Shown here piece by piece: positions 1-9,032 of a stretch of DNA of 64,000 nucleotides. Origin of the DNA: Pycnococcus provasolii (taxonomy: Eukaryota > Chlorophyta > Pseudoscourfieldiophyceae > Pseudoscourfieldiales); contig CP150583.1 in NCBI GenBank assembly GCA_049487715.1, forward strand, positions 124,001-188,000. The letters are read 5' to 3'. The position numbers and the translations under genes are program-made. Within the stretch, counting starts at the first letter, position 1. Each line of letters starts with the position of its first letter. The notes beneath the pieces were generated by a model. The model saw only the letters and a program-made list of their open reading frames with translations, was not told the DNA's origin and ran no database searches.

Positions 1-255
1 TTGCGTCGCCGCGTACGTACAATTCGGGAACGAGCACTTGAACAGTTTTTCGCCCGTGTGCGTCCGCTCGTGCACTTTCAGATTTGCCTTTTGCGTCGCC
101 GCGTACGTACATCCTGGGAACGAGCACTTGTGGGTTTTTTTGACCTCATGGACCTCATGGACAGCGCGAACGTGTCGGTTGCGATTGGACGTGGATGGGA
201 ACACCTTGTGGCAGTGCGGACACGTAGCGTCCTGGCGCGCTTGCTTCTCGGTCAT
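1..255 (-). CDS. C2H2 zinc-finger protein, N-terminal part (runs off the window)
   Basis: Reading the minus strand from an ATG at 255 gives 85 residues that stay open to base 1. They contain one C-x2-C-x12-H-x4-H finger (CPHCHKVF...HVRAVH), one C-x4-C-x12-H-x3-H finger (CSFPGCTY...HERTH), the classical TGEK linker, and the start of a third finger (CSFPNCTYAATQ) nearly identical to the second. This is the TFIIIA/Kruppel-type arrangement used by sequence-specific DNA-binding proteins. The near-identity of fingers two and three, visible as a DNA repeat around 1-40 and 80-125, suggests recent internal duplication. The frame is open further upstream, so the true start could lie before 255. Target and role are unknown, and the rest of the gene is outside the window. 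Confidence 0.8.
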   Translation of the reverse strand, partial: MTEKQARQDATCPHCHKVFPSTSNRNRHVRAVHEVHEVKKTHKCSFPGCTYAATQKANLKVHERTHTGEKLFKCSFPNCTYAATQ

Positions 256-599
256 GAGGGGGGGAGAGGTCCGCTCGCGGCTCCGCAGGCACCGTCCGTC
301 AGCTCGCTCACACGCCTGTGATCTCGGGGAGGGAGGGGGAAGTCTTCCTAAGGGGGGTCGGTCCCCCGAACCCTAAATTTTGCTCACTTTCCGGTGGGTG
401 GGGGGGAACGCGTGATTGCCGTTGATTCTTTTTTTACATTGCTAAAGCACCAGCGCCTGTGCTTTCTTTTCGTTGGTGGGATCCTGTTTTTGGGGCACGG
501 ATGGCATGTGCATCGCCACGGGTGGTGATGCGCCGGACAAATGGTACGTCACATCCGGCGCGATCGGTCGTTCCGGTGCAGTCATCAATGGCGCTGTGA
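256..599. other. intergenic stretch
   Basis: G-rich stretch between the zinc-finger start and the end of the hydrolase gene. A 74-codon minus-strand frame (442-666) overlaps the hydrolase 3' end in another phase. It could be the true C-terminus if a one-base shift exists, but nothing supports that strongly. I see no RNA gene or repeat. Confidence 0.4.
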
Positions 600-1649
600 T
601 CACGTTTCGGAACGCGTGAGGGCGGTGCGCCTCGAGAAGTGCTTTCGCCTGATCATCATTTGCCACGCCATAATGCTGTCCACCACCAGCTCTGGTTCGT
701 CGTCGTGTGGGAAATGCTGATGACCCTCAAGCACGGTGAATCGCAGCGTGGCATCGTTCTCCTGCACCTTCGAGAGCTTCTGGAAGTGCTGCGCGATCGG
801 ACCTCCCAATGGCGTGGCGGTGTCACATTCACCCCACACGATGCACAGAGGAGGCGGCTGTCGATTCGCCAGCCGCGCTGCTTCCAGCACCTGATCGTAG
901 ATAATTTCAGGTCGCTCACCTGCGTCGTCGGTGAGCATGGCCACAAACGCGTCGAGTGCATCTTCGTCTTCTGCTGGCGCCACGACGGACGTGACGAGAT
1001 CGTCGTCGACATGTTCCGGATTGAACGGATAGAATGTCTTGAGTGCGTTGCCAACCCCCTCTGGTGAGCGCACACCGTCAAACAGCCGTTTTGCAACCCA
1101 CTTTGTCTTCAGGAGGGCGTTGAGCACGGCGAGCACAGCCTTGAACGGGACGTAGATCAGCCTCAAGTTGGGATCGTACTCGAAGTCCGTGTCGAGCATG
1201 CGCACGTTGTTGTTCATGCCGCCTGCGACGTTAACGCACACAGCCCCTCGCACGAACGTTCCGTTGGAGGGACAAGCAAGCGCTTGAAGCGCGGAGAGCG
1301 ATCCGATGGAGTTTCCGACGACGTATGCTCCTCCACACACCTCCGCGGCGAATGCCGCAATCAGCTCTCCCCAAAGCTTGGTTGACAGCCTTTCCCCTTG
1401 CGGCATCGTCTTAGCTGACTTCCCGAAACCAAGTAGGTCGATGGCGTACACGTCTCTGTTGGAAGCTTTTGCTAAGACGGGCGCGAGGCGGTTCCAGTGG
1501 AACGAGGAGAGTCCAAAGCCATGCACGAGAACAAACGGCGTCTGATCGTTCTGGCGCGGAGTGTCTGCTGCTGCCGTTGCCTCTGCCCCCGCCGCCGAAT
1601 CAGCTTTGTAGCACACGTATGCGACGTCCGCGCCTTTGAATCGAAACAT
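600..1649 (-). CDS. alpha/beta-hydrolase fold protein, possibly plastid-targeted
   Basis: This is an alpha/beta-hydrolase of the family that includes plant pheophytinase-like and other chloroplast esterases. Counting from the first in-frame ATG (1649, 349 residues), the oxyanion motif HGFG is at about 43-46, the nucleophile elbow GNSIGS at about 112-117 (Ser114), an acid-loop motif WGECDTATPLG follows, and the catalytic His lies in the EGHQHFPHDDEP segment. The frame stays open upstream to 1784 and beyond without an ATG. A neighbouring frame, starting with ATG at 1923, encodes a Ser/Arg-rich peptide (MMASMFVSYAYG...) that looks like a chloroplast transit peptide. The real first exon is therefore probably 5' of 1649 and joined by an intron or frame change I cannot place. 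The substrate is unknown; a link to chlorophyll breakdown is only a family-level possibility, although a PAO-like gene occurs at 49.6-51.4 kb. Confidence 0.75.
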   Translation of the reverse strand: MFRFKGADVAYVCYKADSAAGAEATAAADTPRQNDQTPFVLVHGFGLSSFHWNRLAPVLAKASNRDVYAIDLLGFGKSAKTMPQGERLSTKLWGELIAAFAAEVCGGAYVVGNSIGSLSALQALACPSNGTFVRGAVCVNVAGGMNNNVRMLDTDFEYDPNLRLIYVPFKAVLAVLNALLKTKWVAKRLFDGVRSPEGVGNALKTFYPFNPEHVDDDLVTSVVAPAEDEDALDAFVAMLTDDAGERPEIIYDQVLEAARLANRQPPPLCIVWGECDTATPLGGPIAQHFQKLSKVQENDATLRFTVLEGHQHFPHDDEPELVVDSIMAWQMMIRRKHFSRRTALTRSET

Positions 1650-2212
1650 GTTGGGAGGCGGCGTCAGAGTGCGAGATACGGTGCCAGTAGAAATCCGCTG
1701 AGAAGTCCCATCATCACTACGGGTAGTATTGGCAGGTAAAGGTAAATGGAAATGTACATGTGCGCGATCGAGATCGTCCGCCAACGAACACGCGTCGAGA
1801 AGGAGGAACAGACGGAGAAGGAGGACCAGACCGAGAAGAGCGAGAAGAGAGAGAGGATGAGCGTGCGGGAACCATCAAAGGAGACACGCCATAGGCATAG
1901 GAAACGAACATGGATGCCATCACCCGATGTTTTGGATTCGATCAACGCCTTAAGGGGAGCTCCGGAGAGCAAGGGGGGAAAAATATCTAAACACTTCCCC
2001 GGAGATGGAAACCAGATGGGATATTATTGGATTCTCAATTTGGATTATTCGGGGTTGGGGGGATGACTTCCCCCGAGATACTACTGAGGGAGATTCACAC
2101 CACAGGAGATTCTTGCTTATTAGAACTACTTTTTAAGGGTAACTAGTTAGGGGGTACAGTAATAATAAAGGGAGGGGGAGTACCAGGAGTACCCTTAGCC
2201 TTAGCTAGTAAC

Positions 2213-2536
2213 GGGCGAGAACGGCTTAAGCAGCCGTGCGAGTCTTGTAGAGCTTACACTCGGGCGAGCAACGGCGGGGCAGCCGTGCGAGTCTTGCTTG
2301 TAGAGCTTACACTCGGGCGAGCAACGGCGGGGCAGCCGTGCGAGTCTTGCTTGTAGAGCTTACACTCGGGCGAGAACGGCGGGGCAGCCGTGCGAGTCTT
2401 GTAGAGCTTACACTCGGGCGAGAACGGCGCAGCCGTGCGAGTCTTGTAGAGCTTACACTCGGGCGAGAACGGCGCAGCCGTGCGAGTCTTGTAGAGCTTA
2501 CACACGGGCGAGAACGGCGGGGATAGGCGTGCAAGG
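2213..2536. repeat. tandem minisatellite, 45-53 bp units, about 6.5 copies
   Basis: Six full head-to-tail units and a partial one, each built on GGGCGAG(C)AACGGCG...GCAGCCGTGCGAGTCTTG(CTTG)TAGAGCTTACACTC. Unit length varies (49, 53, 53, 48, 45, 45 bp) by small insertions such as GGG and CTTG. Units are adjacent with no unique spacers, so this is not a CRISPR. Each unit carries short inverted elements (GCCGT...ACGGC and CGAG...CTCG). An inverted single copy lies at 4845-4893. Confidence 0.9.
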
Positions 2537-2787
2537 CCATACATTAGTCCTGCTAGCTAGTTCTATCCTACCCTTATCCTATAGGCGCTAGCTACCTATA
2601 CCTAGACTATATAGGCGGGAAGGAAAGCATGTGATGGGTCCCGATCAACATCAAGGCTTGGAACCTGTGATCATGCCTGATGTTATTGAAAATACAGACA
2701 CACAAAGACATGTTATTACATACTACCCAGTATTATTATGCGCGTTTCATACCTCTACTGTATATATATGTGTGTAATAGCCAGGGA
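2537..2787. other. intergenic, AT-richer 3' flank
   Basis: Lower-GC spacer after the minisatellite and downstream of the FkbM gene stop. It contains CTAGCTA-type short repeats and a TATATATA stretch near 2761. No gene is recognised. Confidence 0.4.
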
Positions 2788-4667
2788 TTACTGTTGTTCC
2801 CGTCGTGCGAACCACAAGTACGACTCGCAGTTGCAAGTCGACATCGCACGCACGAGCTGCTCGTCATCCGCCTCGTTGACCAATTCCAGATACTGCACGT
2901 TAAATCGCGTCGCCTCTCTTATCGTGTTATCGCTGATCATACCACGCGCCGCATCCCATGCGAAGCTGCGTATGACACGCACGTGGTAGCCGTGATTACG
3001 GATCTTTGTCATCACACTTACGCCATCTGCGGCGGATTGTCCCGTAACTGCCGTCCAGCGCGACGGCGGACCAAACTCCACGACGCTATGGTCCACCCGA
3101 TGTGCCGCGAACGACGCGTCCGTGCTCGACAAGGCAAGCAGGTCAGCGCCCTCGACGTCAATCTTTAGCATCGCCACATGCCGCACGCCGATGAGATCAT
3201 CTAAAGGGGTCGACGCAGCAGATGGTGCATGTATACTCGGAGGAGCCAGCTGCGCTATCGCACCCTCGGCAATCTGGTGGCCGGAGTATGAAACGGTGCC
3301 AACCGAGGAAGAAATCGCCTTATTGATCACCTTTACGCTCACGTCGTTTGCCTGAGCATTTTCAGATACGACGTTCGAAAGTTCCTCTTGCATCTCCATC
3401 GCTTCGACCTCTCCACCCTTTAAGGCGGCGAATACCGCAACGGTACCATGGTTCGCTCCAGCATCCAGCACCAGTTTGCTTTCGCCTTCTTCGATGGCGT
3501 GCCAGGTAAGCTGGTACACGTTTTCCTCACGTGCGAAATGACCGCTAATCAGGCCAGTATGTGAATATGATCTCACACCAACTCTCATATCTGTTCCAAC
3601 GATACGATGAGTCGCAAAGATAAGGGTACTCTGAGGCTTCGGTGCGGGTGCGGGTGCGGGTGCGGGTGCGGGTGCGGGTGCGGGTGCCACGCGTCTTGCG
3701 GTTATGTCCACGATTGCGTCTCGCGGCAACGTGCGAAGAAACACAGAGTCGCGCACAGGAGCTCCTTGGTAGTGCACCTCCAAGCCATGCCCTCCAAGCA
3801 GCTTCAAGTAGTCCTCGGGATTCGTGTGCTGCTTTTGAAGCATAAACGGCGAAAACTCAGATTGCAAGAACCGCAGTTTTGGCAGCACGTGTTTCTGCCC
3901 ACCCACGAGCGCGTTGTACTCGAAGCCCACCGTGTCTATCTTCATAACGTCGACGCGCTCATTCTTGCCAACCACGTCGTCAAGAGGTACTGTCATCACA
4001 GTCTCCTCGCGTTGCCTTCGTCTTGACCAGTGCAGCCAGCCGGTGAAGTCGAGCGCACGTCCCACCTCCTTGCAGTCCATATTCATGTTGCCACTGTTGC
4101 CCTCCGGGCTTGCCATTGTGCACCGCATACGCTTATCAGCCAGGGCGACGTGGTGCAGCTTGATTTTGCTCTTCAGCTCAGGGTTCATGCAAAGCGAGTA
4201 TCGGATCAAGTTGACATTCTCCTGGCTCGCCTCTACGGCGATCACGTTGTATCCCAGGGTCGCCATGTACAGCCCGAAGTATCCGATGTTCGCGCCAATG
4301 TCGATGAAGACGCTTCCCTCCTTTTCCGCGAGAGCTGTTTTGATGTGATCAGCCGTCTGCGGCTCCCAGTTTCCGTTCGTGAGTATGGATCCGGAGACGA
4401 TGTCGTGCTTGCCGTACGTCGCAATACGGAACGTCTTCGTTTCTCCCTCCTGCTGGAAGGAAGGGGAACACTCACGGTGGCCACACGCACTTCCGTTCCT
4501 GGACTAATGGCACGTTTTTCCGTTTCGCATAGCACGGGTGATAGTGCCGCCGCCGCCGCCGACCCAGACGCGTCCCAGACGCGACCCAGACGACCCAGAC
4601 GCGCCCCATTTGCACCTTGCATCATCAACGCATTCAAGTTCAACACCACAAGGAAGCTCAACAGCAT
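2788..4667 (-). CDS. membrane-anchored protein with two tandem FkbM-family methyltransferase domains
   Basis: The model joins 4667-4476 to 4452-2788 across a 23-nt intron, giving about 618 residues. The N-terminus (MLLSFLVVLNLNALMM) is a signal peptide or signal anchor; upstream in-frame ATGs would add an Arg-rich cytosolic tail. Domain 1 begins after the junction (FRIATYGKHDIVSG), carries the SAM-binding motif FIDIGANIGYFGLYM and the FkbM signature MKIDTVGFEYNAL. A (PA)n-P linker encoded by GGTGCG repeats at 3640-3690 leads to domain 2, with LVLDAGANHGTVAVFAAL and MLKIDVEGADLLAL. FkbM enzymes O-methylate sugars or other small molecules, and the secretory N-terminus suggests a Golgi or surface glycan substrate (inference). 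Without removal of the 23 nt, the signal anchor and the first methyltransferase motif are in different frames. The start choice is moderate; the domain call is strong. Confidence 0.8.
4453..4475 (-). other. candidate ultra-short (23-nt) spliceosomal intron
   Basis: On the minus strand the segment begins GTGAGTGTTC and ends CCTTCCTTCCAG, that is, a consensus donor and a pyrimidine-rich acceptor only 23 nt apart. Removing it (or 26 nt, to a second CAG at 4450) joins phase-0 codons and puts the signal-anchor exon in frame with the first FkbM domain. The alternative is a sequencing or assembly indel. Confidence 0.5.
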
Positions 4668-4844
4668 GGCAAGTTGATGAGAAAGGTAAGGTCGTCGTCT
4701 ACTACCTATACTACTACGACGACGACGACTTGAGAAAGGTAGTAAGGCCATCTTCACCTTCATCGGCATCGGCATCGGCATCATCGTCACCAACGTCGTC
4801 ATATTCTTCTGAGCTGAGTGTGTCTCGAATATACTTAATTCCAA

Positions 4845-4893
4845 CAAGACTCGCACGGCTGCGCCGTTGCTCGCCCGACTCAGGAGTGTAAGG
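4845..4893. repeat. isolated inverted copy of the 2.2-kb minisatellite unit
   Basis: The reverse complement of this segment reads CTTACAC...GGGCGAGCAACGGCGCAGCCGTGCGAGTCTTG, matching the 2213-2536 unit except for a short insertion (CTGAGT in place of CTCG). It lies just upstream of the FkbM gene on the opposite side from the array, so the gene is bracketed by inverted copies. Confidence 0.8.
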
Positions 4894-5484
4894 TGGTGGC
4901 GCACCCGCAGCGCCGCGGGCCTATTACTGTATTTCCGTCTCCCTCGGGCCTCGGCGGTGAAAGTCACGTGACGTTTCCCCCTCCCGGAGCAGAATCCCGG
5001 AGCCGTGGCCGAGAAACAGACGCCTAACGTGGTCTTCTTGGTCCCCTGGCAGCCTGGTCAGATTTCGTTTCGTTTGGTAACCTTATGGCATTTCCCATGG
5101 GCAAGCAAGCACTCCGCGTAGTGTATGCAGACAACGTCCCTCGTAGACCTAGGTGGTCGTCCAACGCTACGATAACATCGTCTGCTATGGTGGACCCAAC
5201 GCTAACACGTCCATTGACATTTGACACGTCCCTGCATCATCGTCCTGCATCGTCCCACGTCCAACAAACAACGCCAACGCCACACGCCAACGCCAAACGC
5301 CAAGGACAACGTGCAGCGACAACGACGTATCCCCAGCAGAAACTGCGCTGTACTAACCCTCTCGCTCGGGACCCTTCCCCTTCCCCTTCTCAAGGCATCA
5401 TGCGCTCTCCCCGCCTCCGTTCAAACCGACATTTCAAACGATTTGAAATTCCCTACCCTATCGTAGCAGAAATAACGTTACCGT

Positions 5485-5625
5485 TTGAGCGTTTGAGCTG
5501 TTTGAGAATAAGTGTTTGAGCGTTGAGAATAATAGTGTGAGCGTTTGGGCGTTTGAGAATAAGTGTTTGAGGTGTTTGAGAATAAGCGTTTGAGGTGTTG
5601 AGGTGTTGAGCGTTTGAGGTGTTGA
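5485..5625. repeat. degenerate GTTTGAG minisatellite
   Basis: A run of GTTTGAG, GTTGAG and GTTTGAGAATAAGT variants repeated more than a dozen times with no fixed period. No coding potential. Confidence 0.8.
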
Positions 5626-6002
5626 AGGATCCTCATTTTTTCTTTTCTTAAGAGAGCTCGCTGTTAACTTAGAGCGTGATCCTCCTCTGGACTCTCCTGA
5701 GTCGCGTAAGGTTTGTAAGGTTTGTGTTGTGCACAGGACTTTTAAAATTCTGTCATCTGTGGTTAAGCTTAAGCTTCTTACATTACATAAGAAGTTTAAG
5801 CAAGAATCACCACTGTAGGTACGGTACTACTCTGTGAGTGTCTTAAGAGATTAAGCTTGGTAAGCTTTTGCATACGTATATATATATATCTATCTCTCTC
5901 TGCAGATATCATACACTCGAGTCCTGTCCTGAAGCTGTTTTTACTTAAATAAAACCTCTATCCTACAGTATTCTCTGGTGTGGCGTGCGTTAAGATACTG
6001 AT

Positions 6003-8912
6003 ATGTCGTCTGACGCATCAACGAGAAGGAGTCCTGCTGCAGCTCCTGCAGGTGGTGGTGGTGGTGGTGGCGAGCTTCCTTTCACAGCGTCCCATCAGAC
6101 GGATTCACCAGCGACTGTCATGAGCCTGAACGACTCCATATGGGGTGTTGATGACGACAACCTTGACCTTGCTCTTGAAGACGATCTTGAGGTGGAGGTT
6201 GGGATTGAGACGGATTTGAAAAAGGCACAGCCTGGGAGATACGTGCCTGGGGATGCGTTAGACACGCCGACAGGGCCGTCGAAGTCGAACACGCCGAGGG
6301 CAATCAAGGCGCCGAGAAGATCGCAAACGCCGCCAAGACCACGACCACGAGGAGGAGGAGGAGGAGGAGCTGCAACAAGCCTCAACTCGCCAAAGTCGTT
6401 CGGAGTCATGGACGGGAGAATCACCGCGTCGCCCGTGCCAAAAAATACAACGCAACCAGACGACGGAGAGAACGCAAGCCCCAACGCCAAACCGCCATTC
6501 ACGAGCTTTGAGCAGATTGTTAGCCAGCAGCTCACAAACTCCGCAAACGCACTCGCAAACTTGAACGGATCGCAGCAAAACATGCAAGCTCGACCGACGA
6601 ACAGCTCTGGCCGCCCAGGATTTGCAAGGCAGGACAGCGTCGGATACTCTCCACTGCTCCAGTCCGTTTCAGCGTCAGACGCCTCGGGTGCGCCAGAATA
6701 TGCCTCACCTTCGGGAAGTGGAGAGGAGGCGGCAACGACAGACGTCGTCGCACCCGCAACGCCGGGGTCCGCACTGAGGTCACACGACGTGCAACTCACA
6801 CCTGCCGGCCATGGAGAGAAAGAAGAAGAAGAAGACGACGATGACGACGGTGTCACGTCGTCTCGAGACCCAGAGCACAACAGACATGCAAGTGGTGATG
6901 ATGACAAACCTGCGGCACGTGCGCTGCTCCCGCGGCTGGAGGAGGAGCATAACACGACGTCGTCTGAGCAGCAGAACGATGACAATGGCAACGCCGCCGC
7001 TGCCAAGTATCCATCACCGCCGCCGCTACCAACGCAGAACGACGAGCTTCAGCATGACGCATTGCCCGCTCTCACACCATCGCCTTACACCAATGGCAAG
7101 ACGTCAATAACATTCGCGCCAGATGTGGATGCCGAAGCTGCTGGTGGTGGTGCTGGTGGTGGCAAACCACCTCGACCATCTCAGAACACGCCAAACGCGC
7201 AACGCAGATCGTCCATCAACCCGTCGCTGCCCCTGTCACGAGCCATCACCGACCGTATCGACGCGCTCGGCACGGAGATGCCAGCCATGCAGAAAATACT
7301 GCTTTGGGTTGGTATCGCGCTCGACCTCTTCTCGAAGATGTCGCTGCTCCGCGAAACGTACCGCTTCGCCTACTTTCGCGAGTGGAACTGGTTCGTGATG
7401 GTCTTCCTCTTCTTCTGCATGTCCGGCTGCATGACGTGCTCGTACTGGCTTAGCCACTACACGTGGACGCCATCCACCGAGAAGCGAAGGAAGTCACTGC
7501 AAAATACGCCAGAGCCTGTCATATTCGGGTACACCAAGGACGACTTTAAGAAGATCATACGAAATATTGGAGCGGTGTTCGCCGCCTTCCAGCTAGGGAC
7601 TGCGTTCTCGGCGTTCCGTGCGCTTCGCACAAAGGAGGTGAAACAACGCCAGATTGAAATGGAGCTTCGTGGCATGCGCTTCGTAGATACGCTCTGCCTC
7701 ACGCTGAGCCTCAGCCTGCTGCAGGTGTACCTTGGGATCAAGTGCAGTGCACCGGACATCAACTGCCCTGGGAGAAGGGGCTTTGACTACATCCTGCTGT
7801 TCTCCGTTTGCTCAAGTCTCGTCAGCGCGACGCTGTGTTTCATCAGCCTCGACATGTCGGACGAGGTTCGGCGCAACAGACGCAAGATTGCGGAGATCGT
7901 CGTGTTTTTTCTCTACCGTCTCGCCGAGCTGTCGAGCCGCGTTGCCACGCTGGCTCTGTTCGCCGCCACGTGCGGTGCGTACGTTTTCCTATTCCTCTTT
8001 GCGCACGCCATCACCGTGCTGCTCTTGATTCGGTTCCCAGTGTACGCCTCTGAAACGCTGCAGAGCGTGTGGGCAAAGGTTGCAAGAACGAAGGACGTGA
8101 CATTGAAGTGCTTCTGGGATGGTAAGCAACGCACGTTTCGCGTACCTGCCACCGATGACATCAAGCTCCTTGTCATCTGCCTCGCATGGCCTCCCAGCTG
8201 CTACATCTCTGACGCGACAGATGTCAACGGGCAATTCTGGTGGCGCTCGCGCATGGCCCCTCGCAAAGGATTTCGAGTTCTGGAGGTGCCCAGTAGCCTC
8301 ATCCCTTGGCCAGTCTACCACGTTCTGATGGCTGTCGAAAACGGCGTTCTCCTCCTCACGATTAACGCTTACTCGGAGACGTGGACAAGTTCGTACCTGC
8401 TTGTGGCAGTTATTCTAACCTTTGTCTGGCTGGTTTGCACATGCAATATGCTTTCGTTCAACTACATCTGGAAGCCAGACCAGTGGGGCAGAACTCCCAG
8501 TCATCTCGAGGTGAAGGTTTTGGCGGACGACGACCTGGCAGCGGGAGGCAATGCTGACCAAGGCGACGCCGATGGTGATGGGGATGACGCAGTATGCGGA
8601 GGCGGAGCTGTAGATTCCGCCGCCCGGCATCGTGGCGTTAGCCCTCGCAAGCCTTCTGCTGGCTCGCGCGCGGATCGCATGAGGCAGTCAGACGCCAAAA
8701 TTGCATTGGCCACACCCGCGAAGCGAGCTGCGGACGAGGAAGCAATGACCATGCGCGGTCATCGAGCGAGGCACGACGCCGTGTCGAGTTCTGCTCCACA
8801 CTTAGGGCTCTCGGAGTCCTTCTTGTCCACAGTGCACGAAAATGACGTGACGATCGACGTGAAAGACAACTGTGGCGACTGGGAAGGAATAGGTGAGGGG
8901 GACGACTTTTGA
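6003..8912 (+). CDS. XK-related (XKR) family membrane protein
   Basis: A 969-residue protein. Residues 1 to about 410 are disordered, rich in Pro, Gly, Ser, Asp and Glu. The membrane core spans about 420-810 and has eight or more hydrophobic segments (for example KILLWVGIALDLF, WFVMVFLFFCMSGC, VSATLCFISLDMS, VATLALFAATCGAY, FLFAHAITVLLLIRF). The order amphipathic RFVDTLCLTLSLSLLQVYL, then a hydrophobic helix ending in a charged loop, then FFLYRLAELSSRVATLALFA followed by a hydrophobic helix, is the pattern of XK/Xkr proteins, whose animal members scramble phospholipids at the plasma membrane. The C-terminal tail (about 830-969) is again disordered and acidic. Recognition is by pattern only. 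In animals, scrambling by some Xkr proteins is switched on by caspase cleavage; no such site is claimed here. An alternative is a lineage-specific multipass protein. Confidence 0.65.
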   Translation: MSSDASTRRSPAAAPAGGGGGGGELPFTASHQTDSPATVMSLNDSIWGVDDDNLDLALEDDLEVEVGIETDLKKAQPGRYVPGDALDTPTGPSKSNTPRAIKAPRRSQTPPRPRPRGGGGGGAATSLNSPKSFGVMDGRITASPVPKNTTQPDDGENASPNAKPPFTSFEQIVSQQLTNSANALANLNGSQQNMQARPTNSSGRPGFARQDSVGYSPLLQSVSASDASGAPEYASPSGSGEEAATTDVVAPATPGSALRSHDVQLTPAGHGEKEEEEDDDDDGVTSSRDPEHNRHASGDDDKPAARALLPRLEEEHNTTSSEQQNDDNGNAAAAKYPSPPPLPTQNDELQHDALPALTPSPYTNGKTSITFAPDVDAEAAGGGAGGGKPPRPSQNTPNAQRRSSINPSLPLSRAITDRIDALGTEMPAMQKILLWVGIALDLFSKMSLLRETYRFAYFREWNWFVMVFLFFCMSGCMTCSYWLSHYTWTPSTEKRRKSLQNTPEPVIFGYTKDDFKKIIRNIGAVFAAFQLGTAFSAFRALRTKEVKQRQIEMELRGMRFVDTLCLTLSLSLLQVYLGIKCSAPDINCPGRRGFDYILLFSVCSSLVSATLCFISLDMSDEVRRNRRKIAEIVVFFLYRLAELSSRVATLALFAATCGAYVFLFLFAHAITVLLLIRFPVYASETLQSVWAKVARTKDVTLKCFWDGKQRTFRVPATDDIKLLVICLAWPPSCYISDATDVNGQFWWRSRMAPRKGFRVLEVPSSLIPWPVYHVLMAVENGVLLLTINAYSETWTSSYLLVAVILTFVWLVCTCNMLSFNYIWKPDQWGRTPSHLEVKVLADDDLAAGGNADQGDADGDGDDAVCGGGAVDSAARHRGVSPRKPSAGSRADRMRQSDAKIALATPAKRAADEEAMTMRGHRARHDAVSSSAPHLGLSESFLSTVHENDVTIDVKDNCGDWEGIGEGDDF

Positions 8913-9032
8913 GAACTATTCCCACCCCCCTCTGCTGATGTATTTTTTTATCAAGCCTTTTGTTTCCAATTGACAAGAAAACAACGGGGTATCATAACAT
9001 CATAATCACATCACACAAAATATACGCTGCTA

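Larger units (their letters stand above)
4668..6002. other. gene-free intergenic region
   Basis: No convincing gene is seen. The stretch holds the 5' region of the FkbM gene, GAC/GTC triplet runs near 4708-4800, a single inverted copy of the 2.2-kb minisatellite unit, CCAACGCCA-type repeats near 5265-5305, a GTTTGAG minisatellite (5485-5625), and an AT-rich block with a TATATATATATC run near 5878 just before the XK-related gene. Confidence 0.5.

Noticed and set aside
2213-2536. CRISPR-like regular repeat array
   Set aside because: Units are directly adjacent with no unique spacers, and the host is eukaryotic; it is a minisatellite.
2254-2544. Minus-strand frame encoding repeated KLYKTRTAAPFSPE peptides
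   Set aside because: It is just the minisatellite translated; unit lengths break the frame in other phases and no start context or domain exists.
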